DNA from: Myroides oncorhynchi
GTDB lineage: Bacteria > Bacteroidota > Bacteroidia > Flavobacteriales > Flavobacteriaceae
Length of the DNA: 64,000 bases
Reading direction: 5' to 3'
Assembly: GCF_020905415.1 (NCBI RefSeq)
Contig: NZ_JAJJMP010000001.1
Span: 1,561,501-1,625,500, forward strand
The notes below the pieces were generated by a model. The model was given only the letters and a program-made list of their open reading frames with translations, made no database searches and was not told where the DNA came from. This document shows, one piece after another, positions 20,395 to 27,731 of this stretch (positions are counted from its first letter, which is position 1; each line of letters begins with the position of its first letter). The translations under genes and the position numbers were made by a program.

Positions 20395-21534
20395 TTATTG
20401 TGCTAATGCTTGTTTGATATCTTCTATTAAATCTTCTGTTTCTTCTAATCCTATAGATAGTCGTATTAGACTTTCTGATATACCTGCTTGTATTTTTGTT
20501 TCCTTAGGAACTGATCCATGTGACATCTCAAAAGGGTAGTTGCTTAAACTCTTTATTCCTCCTAAGCCCTCAGTCAGTATGAATAGTTCTAATCCTTGAA
20601 TGAACTTTAAGGCAGCTTCTTTAGTATTGTCTTTTAAGTCAAAACTGATGACTCCTCCATAGTACTTCTGTTGCTTCTTAGCCAACTCATGTCCTTCGTG
20701 GCTTTTTAATCCTGGATAATATATCTTGTTTATCCTAGGATGTGTGCTGAGGTATTCTGCTATCTGTAAGGCATTCTCTGAATATCCCTTATATCTTAAC
20801 AGCAGTGTTTCAATCCCTCTTATGGTAAGAAAGCTATCAAAAGGACTAAGGATTGCTCCTGTAGAGTTCTGATGAAACTTAATAATCTTACCAATCTCTT
20901 CTGTCTTGGTGATAACTAAGCCTGCTACTACGTCTGAGTGCCCTGCGATATACTTAGTGGCACTGTGTACGACAAGGTCAGCTCCTAAGTCTAATGGCTT
21001 CTGTGCTATTGGGGTAGCGAAAGTATTATCAACGCATAGCCAAACCTTGTGTTCTTTAGCAATAGTAGCGATGGCTTGAATATCTGATATTCGCAGGGTT
21101 GGGTTAGTAGGGCTTTCTATCCAAATCAACTTGGTTTTATTATTGATTGCCTTTTCTATATTCTCTACCACTGTTGTATCTACATAATGTGTCTTGATCC
21201 CAAACTTTGCATATACCTCATTCAACAGTCTGTAAGTCCCACCATAAATATTGGCTACTGCAATGACTTCATCTCCTTGACTTAATGTTTTAAACACTGC
21301 ATCTATCGCTGCAAGCCCACTTCCAAAAGCAAATCCCTTTGCTCCGTTTTCTAAAGAAGCGATTAAATCTTCAAGTACTTGGCGTGTAGGGTTATTAGTA
21401 CGGCCGTAATCAAATCCCTTATTAACACCTGGTGCTTCTTGACCGAACGTTGAGGTCTGATAGATTGGCACTGCTATAGCTCCTGTATGTGGGTCTATCG
21501 GAATGTGTTTTAGTATATCTGTTTGGGTACTCAT
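20395..21534 (-). CDS. Cystathionine gamma-synthase/beta-lyase family PLP enzyme
   Basis: A 379-residue fold-type I PLP enzyme. IYQTSTF, YGRTNNPTR, ESPTNPTLR and SATKYIAGHSD (PLP Lys about 193) are diagnostic. The AGHSD motif after the lysine favours cystathionine gamma-synthase or cystathionine lyase over a sulfhydrylase. It could make cystathionine (MetB) or split it (MetC); sequence alone does not decide. It is 1 nt from metY and 16 nt from metX, so co-transcribed. Confidence 0.82.
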   Translation of the reverse strand: MSTQTDILKHIPIDPHTGAIAVPIYQTSTFGQEAPGVNKGFDYGRTNNPTRQVLEDLIASLENGAKGFAFGSGLAAIDAVFKTLSQGDEVIAVANIYGGTYRLLNEVYAKFGIKTHYVDTTVVENIEKAINNKTKLIWIESPTNPTLRISDIQAIATIAKEHKVWLCVDNTFATPIAQKPLDLGADLVVHSATKYIAGHSDVVAGLVITKTEEIGKIIKFHQNSTGAILSPFDSFLTIRGIETLLLRYKGYSENALQIAEYLSTHPRINKIYYPGLKSHEGHELAKKQQKYYGGVISFDLKDNTKEAALKFIQGLELFILTEGLGGIKSLSNYPFEMSHGSVPKETKIQAGISESLIRLSIGLEETEDLIEDIKQALAQ

Positions 21535-21535
21535 T

Positions 21536-22810
21536 TTATAATGTTTTAAATACGTTAGCTAAATCTGCTTTTAAGTCCTCGATGTTTTCTATTCCTACTG
21601 ATAATCTGATTAAGTCAGGTGCTACTCCTGTTGCTTTTTGTTCTGCTACGCTTAATTGTTGATGTGTAGTAGAAGCAGGGTGGATGATTAATGACTTGGT
21701 ATCTCCGATGTTTGCTACTAAAGAGAAAAGCTTGGTGTCGTTAGCAACAGTCTTCGCTGCTTCAAACCCTTTCTTCAATCCGAATGTAACTACACCACTT
21801 TGTCCTTTAGGTAAGTACTCTTTTGCTAAATCGTAGTAAGCACTTGACTTTAGACCTGGATAATTAACCCATGCTACAGTGTCTTGCTTCTCTAACCACT
21901 CTGCTAATGCAAGCGCGTTCTCACTGTGTTTTTGGATTCTAATAGGCAATGTCTCTAATCCTTGGATGATTTGGAAAGCATTAAGTGGGCTAAGTGCCGC
22001 GCCTAAATCTCTTAATCCTTCTACTCTTACCTTAGCTATGAATGCTGCATTACCTAAAGCTTCGTGGTAAACAAGACCATGATATCCTGGTGATGGCTCT
22101 GTAAACTCTGGGAACTTACCACTTGACCAATCGAATGTTCCTGCATCAATTATTGCTCCTCCTAATGAAGTACCATTTCCTGTGATGTATTTCGTAAGTG
22201 AGTGAATAACGATATTAGCACCGTGTTGTATTGGATTAAGAAGAGCAGGTGACGCTACTGTGTTATCTACGATAAACGGTATGTTAAACTCCTTAGCGAT
22301 CTTTGCTACTGCTTTAAGGTTAATGATGTCTAACTTCGGATTACCTAAACTCTCTACGAATATTGCTTTTGTATTGTCTTGAATATTGTTTCTGAAGTTG
22401 TCTATGTTAGAGGGATCAACGAATGTAGTGTTGATACCAAAACGTGGAAGCGTCACATTGAATAAGTTATATGTTCCACCGTATAAGCTATTAGATGATA
22501 AGATATGATCACCTGCTTTTAGCAATGTTAAGAACGCTGTAGAGATAGCTGATGCTCCTGAAGCTGTTACTACTGCTCCGATACCTCCTTCAAGTGCTGC
22601 TAAGCGTTGTTCTAAGATATCGTTAGTAGGATTGTTTAATCTTGTATAGATATATGCAGGGATAGATAGGTTAAATGCACCTGCTGCATGATCCGCATTT
22701 TCGAATACATATGATGAAGTCTGATAGATAGGCACTGCTCTTGTTCCTGCTGTTGCTTGTACATTGTGTCCTGCGTGTAATGCTTGTGTTGAAAAGTTTA
22801 AATTGCTCAT
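21536..22810 (-). CDS. metY: O-acetylhomoserine sulfhydrylase (MetY)
   Basis: A 424-residue PLP enzyme with the length and insertions of O-acetylhomoserine aminocarboxypropyltransferases. YTRLNNPTNDILE, FVESLGNPKLDI, HSLTKYITGNGTSLGG (PLP Lys about 206) and PSPGYHGLVYHE are present. It makes homocysteine from O-acetylhomoserine and sulfide. It is the first structural gene of the locus. Its start lies 43 nt after the second leader terminator, so its expression should depend on read-through of both attenuators. Confidence 0.93.
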   Translation of the reverse strand: MSNLNFSTQALHAGHNVQATAGTRAVPIYQTSSYVFENADHAAGAFNLSIPAYIYTRLNNPTNDILEQRLAALEGGIGAVVTASGASAISTAFLTLLKAGDHILSSNSLYGGTYNLFNVTLPRFGINTTFVDPSNIDNFRNNIQDNTKAIFVESLGNPKLDIINLKAVAKIAKEFNIPFIVDNTVASPALLNPIQHGANIVIHSLTKYITGNGTSLGGAIIDAGTFDWSSGKFPEFTEPSPGYHGLVYHEALGNAAFIAKVRVEGLRDLGAALSPLNAFQIIQGLETLPIRIQKHSENALALAEWLEKQDTVAWVNYPGLKSSAYYDLAKEYLPKGQSGVVTFGLKKGFEAAKTVANDTKLFSLVANIGDTKSLIIHPASTTHQQLSVAEQKATGVAPDLIRLSVGIENIEDLKADLANVFKTL

Positions 22811-22853
22811 GGTTGATTATATTTTAAATGTTTTGGTTACTAATTTGTGGGCA

Positions 22854-22887
22854 TAAAAAAAGTCCCTTCGGCACTGCCGAAAGGACT
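22854..22887 (-). terminator. Attenuator terminator 1 (promoter-distal)
   Basis: A 12-bp stem AGTCCTTTCGGC/GCCGAAGGGACT (one G-U), a 3-nt loop and a T7-8 run on the minus strand, between the 30-codon Met-rich leader and metY. Its left arm can instead pair with leader codons 25-27 (TGCCTAAAG against CTTTCGGCA, 8 of 9 pairs), a plausible antiterminator. Confidence 0.9.
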
Positions 22888-22919
22888 TCAAGTATTCTAA
22901 TCTTGTTTTTAGATTATGA

Positions 22920-23012
22920 CTAACTCGTAGACTTTAGGCAATAGGGCGGTGTGAACATCATCATGTTCATCATCATCATTGCCATCATCATTGTGTTAGT
23001 ATTGTAAATCAT
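22920..23012 (-). CDS. Met-rich leader peptide 1 (30 aa), attenuator of metY locus
   Basis: ATG at 23012, stop TAG at 22922-22920. The peptide starts MIYNTNT and then has Met runs of 3, 4 and 3 broken by Ala and Asn (11 Met of 30), then FTPPYC-LKSTS. Such density is far beyond chance and matches the logic of trp, his or thr leader peptides. Ribosome stalling at Met codons 8-19 would leave codons 25-27 free to pair with the terminator's left arm, letting polymerase continue. It is too short for most gene callers. Translation is inferred. Confidence 0.85.
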   Translation of the reverse strand: MIYNTNTMMMAMMMMNMMMFTPPYCLKSTS

Positions 23013-23054
23013 GGTATTGTTTTTATTCTAATTATATACTGTTGAAATTGGTGT

Positions 23055-23086
23055 AAAAAAAAAGCCCTCGCTATTGCAAGGGCTTT
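23055..23086 (-). terminator. Attenuator terminator 2 (promoter-proximal)
   Basis: An 11-bp stem AAAGCCCTTGC/GCGAGGGCTTT (one G-U), an AATA loop and a T9 run on the minus strand, just after the 23-codon leader. The left arm AAGCCCT is complementary to AGGGCTT in leader codons 18-20, and the inner segments GTTATTT/AAATAAC can extend the alternative helix. Confidence 0.9.
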
Positions 23087-23110
23087 ATATATGTTATTTT
23101 GAATTTAAGT

Positions 23111-23182
23111 TTATGCAAATAACAAGCCCTGCGGATTTCTCCACATCATCATTGTCATCATCATTGTATAAACTGTATTCAT
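23111..23182 (-). CDS. Met-rich leader peptide 2 (23 aa), promoter-proximal attenuator
   Basis: ATG at 23182, stop TAA at 23113-23111. The peptide is MNTVYT-MMM-T-MMM followed by WRNPQGLLFA (7 Met of 23). It begins about 25 nt downstream of a flavobacterial-type promoter. The CAG-GGC-TTG codons just after the Met run form the antiterminator arm. A ribosome that runs through to the stop would cover this arm and allow the terminator to form. Confidence 0.85.
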   Translation of the reverse strand: MNTVYTMMMTMMMWRNPQGLLFA

Positions 23183-23207
23183 TATTTCTTCTTTGTTTTT
23201 GTTGTTA

Positions 23208-23240
23208 CAAATATCAGTAATTTATTTTGGAATAAACAAA
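23208..23240 (-). promoter_or_regulatory. Candidate promoter of the methionine leader
   Basis: The minus strand has GATATTTG (near TAnnTTTG; 23215-23208) with a TTTG (23240-23237) 21 nt upstream, which matches the spacing of Bacteroidota sigma-A promoters. Transcription would start roughly 20 nt before leader peptide 2. Confidence 0.5.
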
Positions 23241-23256
23241 ATAAAAATAACTTTTT

Positions 23257-23964
23257 TTATAATTTTAAGTAAAAATCCTTTACAAGTGCCTCAAATGCTG
23301 GGGTGTACTGATGTCTCTGTACTTCGATAGTTAGCTCGTCTAACGGTATTTTATCTACTAATTGACGTGAAAAAGCAATTAAGCTACGCTTGATTTCGGC
23401 TTGTTCGTTCCCTCGAACGCGAGTTACCTTAAACGGATAGATACCAAATTCAGCTGCTAAACGGATCATAGTGTCTTCTTCCTTAGCTGGAATAATCACA
23501 CTAAATACCCCTTTCTCAGACAAGAAGTATTCTACAGCTTCAACTAATAAGTCAAAAGGCATAGCATCCTGAAAGCGTGCCATGTCTCTCTGTTTATCAT
23601 TTGTTTGATAGTCTTCACTATAGAATGGAGGATTAGAGATAATCAAGTCATACTCTTCTTCCATCTCATTAGCGAAAGTCTCTAAGTCAGCATGGTAGCA
23701 GAATAGTCTATCTCCCCAAGGGCTGTTCTCAAAGTTGTCTATCGCTTGTTCATGTGCACTCTCATCTATTTCTACTCCATCTATTTGTTCAGCATAAGTA
23801 CGCTGAGCCATCATTAAGGCTAATAGTCCTGTGCCTGACCCAATGTCTAATACACTATAAGGATTGTGATCTACAGGTGTCCAAGCGCCTAATAGCACTC
23901 CATCTGTACCTACTTTCATCGCGCATTTATCCTGCTGTATTGTGAACTGTTTAAACTCAAACAT
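23257..23964 (-). CDS. trmN6: tRNA1(Val) (adenine(37)-N6)-methyltransferase
   Basis: A 235-residue class I SAM methyltransferase. DIGSGTGLLALMMAQR is the SAM-binding loop, and ISNPPFYSED (Asn about 110) is the catalytic NPPF/Y motif of N6-adenine methyltransferases. Length and the opening FEFKQFTIQQDKCAMKVGTDGVLLG match the YfiC/TrmN6 family. It is upstream of the methionine leader on the same strand. The promoter-like sequence and leader in between suggest separate control of the met genes. Confidence 0.9.
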   Translation of the reverse strand: MFEFKQFTIQQDKCAMKVGTDGVLLGAWTPVDHNPYSVLDIGSGTGLLALMMAQRTYAEQIDGVEIDESAHEQAIDNFENSPWGDRLFCYHADLETFANEMEEEYDLIISNPPFYSEDYQTNDKQRDMARFQDAMPFDLLVEAVEYFLSEKGVFSVIIPAKEEDTMIRLAAEFGIYPFKVTRVRGNEQAEIKRSLIAFSRQLVDKIPLDELTIEVQRHQYTPAFEALVKDFYLKL

Positions 23965-24067
23965 CTTGTTTATTCTTTTTACAAAAGTACAAAAAGGAGA
24001 TGTAGTGACCTAATAGAGGAAGGTGCAGAAATTTATGGTTTTATCTATGTTGTTCAGTGAGTAAAAA

Positions 24068-24404
24068 TTATTCTTCTAAAGCGATGCTATTAATGTGCTG
24101 ATCTAATATACTCTGAAACTTAACTATGTTATTAAACTCTGATATCTTTTTATAAATAAGTGATTCATCTAATACTGCAAGTTTCTTAGTGTAAATATAT
24201 CCTTTAGTCACAGGTGGTTTCAGTGGGGTAATTAAGTCAGTATTGTCAAAAGCTATTCCAAAAGAACCTCCTATTACCTGAGTAGTCACCATCATAATGA
24301 TATAGTCTTTACTTTTGTGGACTGAACTATTAGAAATTATTAAAGCAGGTTAGGTCAGTAAAAGGAAACTTCACAAGAACTAAGTCACGCTGCTTGTAAT
24401 TCAT
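24068..24404 (-). pseudogene. PemK/MazF-family toxin, frameshifted
   Basis: The ATG at 24404, 12 nt after the upstream antitoxin gene, opens MNYKQRDLVLVKFPFTDLT, the characteristic N-terminal strand of the PemK/MazF endoribonuclease family. That frame then stops after CFNNF. Shifting frame restores PALIISNSS-VHKSKDYII and continues through MMVTTQVIGG to KLAVLDESLIYKKISEF, the normal family C-terminus. The link between TDLT and PALIIS is also several residues short, so a small deletion likely caused the shift. The 337-nt span is not a multiple of three. The toxin is probably inactive. Confidence 0.75.
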
Positions 24405-24416
24405 TATTATATAGAA

Positions 24417-24623
24417 TTAATAACTATTCCAATATTCATCATTTTCCTGCTCCCACTCTTTAGCAAAAGCTTTAATAGAAATTAGATCTATAGTTTTATT
24501 TAACTCTGACGGGGAAAGTAGAGAGTCTGCTATATTATCAACAATACATGAACTATCAACAGAAGTATTGTCTTCTGCTTTTATGATATTAGGGTCTATT
24601 ACTTTGAGAGTATTAGTCATCAT
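24417..24623 (-). CDS. Putative antitoxin paired with the broken PemK/MazF-like toxin
   Basis: A 68-residue acidic protein ending AFAKEWEQENDEYWNSY. This resembles the toxin-wrapping tails (acidic, Trp-rich) of small antitoxins. It has no clear AbrB or RHH domain in the first 50 residues. It precedes the toxin by 12 nt, the usual antitoxin-first order, and has its own TATCTTTG promoter element. The assignment rests on context and the tail. Confidence 0.6.
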   Translation of the reverse strand: MMTNTLKVIDPNIIKAEDNTSVDSSCIVDNIADSLLSPSELNKTIDLISIKAFAKEWEQENDEYWNSY

Positions 24624-24646
24624 ATCGTTGTATTAAAGATTCTATG

Positions 24647-24654
24647 CAAAGATA
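24647..24654 (-). promoter_or_regulatory. Candidate -7 element of the toxin-antitoxin operon
   Basis: TATCTTTG on the minus strand matches TAnnTTTG, 23 nt upstream of the antitoxin ATG. No convincing -33 element was seen. Confidence 0.45.
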
Positions 24655-24926
24655 ATAATAAAAAATAAACTACTGATAGTGATGTTATTAGATTACTTGT
24701 TTTTTTTTTAAAATCACGTTCAATAGCGTTCTTACTATCACCTACTTTTTTATTGAAGTATTCAGCAGTAGTTTGGTTTAAGACAGTTCCCTTTTCTTCT
24801 AATAATTGTGCATAGGTTTTGTTAGCTGCTATTTTACGAGCTTTGGTGGTTTGGTCTTTAGTGTACTTAGTATATTTCTCATTGGCAAGTATATCCCAAT
24901 TTGTAGTTTTTTTTTGACTATTAGTT

Positions 24927-24935
24927 AGTTCGAAT
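24927..24935. repeat. Left target-site duplication of the IS4-family element
   Basis: AGTTCGAAT, repeated exactly at 26149-26157, on the other side of the element. Confidence 0.85.
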
Positions 24936-26148
24936 CTTAGTACCCGACAAAAATGTTAAATATCTGATTTACAACAAAATAGGCGAGACATATATTTGTA
25001 AAAAAGGCTGATATTCAGTATCTTAAAGGAAAAATTCTCACGTAATGCCTTTAGAAACGAACAACAGCCTAGATTACAAAAGTACAGAACTTTTAACGAT
25101 ATTAAAAGGAGGTTTTAAGGATAAACTCAATTTAGCTAGGATCAGTTTTATTTCCTTATTTATCGTGGCTCTATGCAAAGTAAAGTCAGTCAATTTTACA
25201 AATATATCTATAGCATTTGACAACTCAGTTAAAGCAGAAAGTAACTGTAGGCGTATTCAACGTTTTGTTTATGATGCTAAGTTAACATCTGAACTTGTAG
25301 CTAAGTTCATCTTTGCTATTCTTCCTAAACAAGATAAATATACCCTTGTTATAGATCGTACAAACTGGAAGTTTGGAAATCAAAACATCAACATACTGAT
25401 GCTTGGTGTTTGTTACAAAAATGTTGCTTTCCCTTTAATATTTAAGATGTTAGATAAAAAAGGAAACTCAAATACCAATGAGAGAAAAGAACTCATTAAT
25501 GATTTTATAGAATGGTTTGGAAAAGATTGTATAGAGTGCTTATTAGCTGATAGAGAGTTTATTGGAGAACGTTGGATAGAATATTTGAATAACGAAAGAA
25601 TTAGGTATTATATACGTATTCGAAACAATTTTAAAGTTTATCTACCTCATAAGCAAGAAGATAAATATGCATATCATCTGTTTTACAATTTAAAAGTTGG
25701 AGAGTTTAGAGCTTATGAAAAAATTGTGTATCTACATGGACAACTATGTTATCTGTCAGCCACAAAGATAATGACAGATGGCAAAACTGATTATTGTATA
25801 ATTGTAAGTTTTAATAAACCCGAAAATGCTTCTGAAAAATATAAAGAAAGATGGCAAATAGAAACATTATTTAGAGCAATGAAGTCAAGTGGTTTTAATA
25901 TTGAAGACACGCATTTAAAGTGTATGAAAAAACTTGAACAGCTCATTATGCTAGTAATGCTTGCACTTGTTTGGTGCTATAAAATTGGAGATTATATCGA
26001 TACATACATTAAACCTATATCCTTCAAAAAACATAGAAATAGAAGTATTAGTGTAGTAAAATTAGGCCTTGATTACTTGGCTAGACTATTTCATTCTAAA
26101 GTTAATCAACTAAATATCAATGTATTTTGTTTTTTGTCGTGTACTTAG
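24936..26148 (+). mobile_element. IS4-family insertion sequence, complete
   Basis: A 1213-bp element with imperfect terminal inverted repeats of about 18 bp (left CTTAGTACCCGACAAAAA, right complement CTAAGTACACGACAAAAA). It is bounded by a 9-bp target duplication and carries one intact transposase whose stop codon forms the right tip. Intact ends and duplication suggest a recent, possibly active insertion. Confidence 0.88.
25045..26148 (+). CDS. IS4-family DDE transposase
   Basis: A 367-residue transposase. The catalytic residues are visible as VIDRTNWKFG (first Asp), LLADREFIG (second Asp) and KERWQIETLFRAMKSSGF (Glu in the Y/W-REK-type motif), the IS4-group arrangement. The frame is undamaged and the TAG at 26146 lies in the terminal inverted repeat. 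It cuts and inserts its own element into new DNA sites. Confidence 0.93.
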   Translation: MPLETNNSLDYKSTELLTILKGGFKDKLNLARISFISLFIVALCKVKSVNFTNISIAFDNSVKAESNCRRIQRFVYDAKLTSELVAKFIFAILPKQDKYTLVIDRTNWKFGNQNINILMLGVCYKNVAFPLIFKMLDKKGNSNTNERKELINDFIEWFGKDCIECLLADREFIGERWIEYLNNERIRYYIRIRNNFKVYLPHKQEDKYAYHLFYNLKVGEFRAYEKIVYLHGQLCYLSATKIMTDGKTDYCIIVSFNKPENASEKYKERWQIETLFRAMKSSGFNIEDTHLKCMKKLEQLIMLVMLALVWCYKIGDYIDTYIKPISFKKHRNRSISVVKLGLDYLARLFHSKVNQLNINVFCFLSCT

Positions 26149-26157
26149 AGTTCGAAT
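26149..26157. repeat. Right target-site duplication of the IS4-family element
   Basis: AGTTCGAAT. It directly abuts ATAAAGTG, the left duplication of the neighbouring IS1595-family element. Confidence 0.85.
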
Positions 26158-26165
26158 ATAAAGTG

Positions 26166-27121
26166 ATTGAGTTATTAATTTAACATCCGTATATTAGTAT
26201 CTTAAAATCAACAGTATGGAAATTTTTAAGGGTCAAAACATTCTTAACTTAGTAAAAGAACTACCAGATGACGAATCTTGTAAAGCTTATCTAAGTAAAA
26301 TAAAGTGGTCAAACGGTTTTACTTGTGTAAAATGTGGACACAAAAAAGGTTGCTTAAAATCTAATCATTCATACTATTGCTATAACTGTGAACATGTTGA
26401 AAGCTCAACAGCTAATACCTTATTTCACAAAGTCAAATTTGGTTTACATAAAGCATTTATGATTGTGTTTGAAATGACAACTTCTACCAAAAGCATATCT
26501 AGTATTCAAATGGGTAAACGCTATGGTATAAGCCAGCCAACAGCGTGGGGCTTTATGCATAAAGTTCGTTTAGCTATGCAAAGTAGCGAGCAATCTCCTA
26601 TGACTGAGACAGTCCATGTTGATGAGTTTGTTGTAGGGGGATACGAACAAGGAAAACCAGGAAGAAGTTACGACACCAAAAAAGCTAAAGCAGTGATAGC
26701 TGTAGAGTTAAATACTGAAAGAAAAGTAAAAAGAGCCTATGTTAAGTGTATTGACGATTACTCTGCTAAGTCATTAACTACTATATTCGAACAACACATT
26801 TCAGAAGATGCTAATGTAGTTACAGATAAATGGAGGGGATACAATCCCTTGAAAAAAAAGTATAACATCACTCAAAAAGAAAGTGATAAAGGTGCTAATT
26901 TTAAAGAATTACACGTGATAATTCACCAACTTAAATCCTGGATTAGGACTGTACCTTCACATATCAATAAGAAATACATCCAAGCTTACTTTAATGAGTT
27001 CGTATATAGATTAAATAGATCCTTATTTAAGGAAACTATTTTTCATAACACAATTGTAAAGATGGTTAAAGCGAAACCAACCACTTTAAATATGATTAGC
27101 GGAAACTAAATAGATAACTCA
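26166..27121 (+). mobile_element. IS1595-family insertion sequence, complete
   Basis: An element of about 956 bp with terminal inverted repeats (left TGAGTTATTAATTT, right complement TGAGTTATCTATTT). It is flanked by the direct repeat ATAAAGTGATT (26158-26168 and 27122-27132). Up to three bases of the repeat could belong to the element, so the end is defined to within about 3 bp; 8 bp is the usual duplication for this family. Confidence 0.82.
26216..27109 (+). CDS. IS1595-family (ISXO2-like) transposase
   Basis: A 297-residue transposase with an N-terminal zinc ribbon (CVKCGHKKGC and CYNCEH; four Cys plus extras). A helix-turn-helix region (GKRYGISQPTAWGFMHKVR) and the ISXO2 catalytic domain follow: VHVDEFVVGGYE (first Asp), VVTDKWRGY (second Asp) and the Asn/Glu-containing FNEFVYRLNR. 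The frame is complete. Confidence 0.93.
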   Translation: MEIFKGQNILNLVKELPDDESCKAYLSKIKWSNGFTCVKCGHKKGCLKSNHSYYCYNCEHVESSTANTLFHKVKFGLHKAFMIVFEMTTSTKSISSIQMGKRYGISQPTAWGFMHKVRLAMQSSEQSPMTETVHVDEFVVGGYEQGKPGRSYDTKKAKAVIAVELNTERKVKRAYVKCIDDYSAKSLTTIFEQHISEDANVVTDKWRGYNPLKKKYNITQKESDKGANFKELHVIIHQLKSWIRTVPSHINKKYIQAYFNEFVYRLNRSLFKETIFHNTIVKMVKAKPTTLNMISGN

Positions 27122-27651
27122 ATAAAGTGATTCTCGCTATCCCAAGCTTTAACAACAAACCCTGGTAGATTAACGAATTTATACGGACCATTTTGCCCAG
27201 GTATATCTTGTGTGAACAGTACTGTCCACTCTCTGCCTTTATAAGATGCAGTTGCTTCTTGTACTTTATAGTCATTCCAAGTTTTTACTTCTGGTTGTAT
27301 TGTCCATTTTATTACATTCTTATCTTCTTCATAATAGCTTAAATCTAGCCCTATCTTATCGTAGAATGTTGTGTTCTTACCATCTGTAAAGACAGTCCAT
27401 TTAATAATAGATTGATTGTTTTTCTGTGGAGTATCTGTATTCAGTGATTCTAAGTACTCATAGTTTTTCAAATCAGTAAAACGACTCTTATTCTCATTTA
27501 CATCTAAGATAGCTACACCATCACGTACAAGTTTCTTTGCACCATTAGCCACACTAATCTTATAATTATATCGCATTATTTCTATGTGGGGCGTTTGTGC
27601 TACTAGAGGAGTTGTGAATACTAGAAATAAAAAGAACAAATACTTAGTCAT
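27122..27651 (-). pseudogene. 5' fragment of a GLPGLI-family gene
   Basis: It encodes a signal peptide (MTKYLFFLFLVFTTPLVAQ) and most of a GLPGLI-type domain with the variant motif NLPGFVVKAWDSENHF. The IS1595-family element interrupts it after that motif, and the frame then ends at a TAG supplied by the insertion (27108-27106). The remaining codons lie beyond both insertion sequences at 24620-24935. GLPGLI proteins are exported Bacteroidota proteins of unknown function, normally about 250-290 residues; the fragment has about 177. Confidence 0.85.
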
Positions 27652-27731
27652 AAGGATGGTTGTTTGGGATAAATTAAGTTAATAACTTATCTAATATACT
27701 GATTTTATTTCAAGATTGTGTTTATAAAATA

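Larger units (their letters stand above)
24620..24935 (-). pseudogene. 3' fragment of a GLPGLI-family gene
   Basis: An in-frame open stretch reading (on minus) FELTNSQKKTTNWDILANEK through KARKIAANKTYAQLLEEKG to NAIERDFKKK. Joined at the insertion-site repeats to the 5' fragment at 27122-27651, it restores one continuous frame (ENHF-IFELTNS). A 10-A tract (minus strand, near 24701-24710) close to the end makes the natural stop uncertain: nine A would end the protein as DFKKKQVI, ten extends it to 24620. Confidence 0.8.

Noticed and set aside
22811..23256. SAM riboswitch upstream of metY
   Set aside because: I looked for S-box/SAM-I and SAM-II-like features and saw none; the Met-rich frames and terminators explain the region better.
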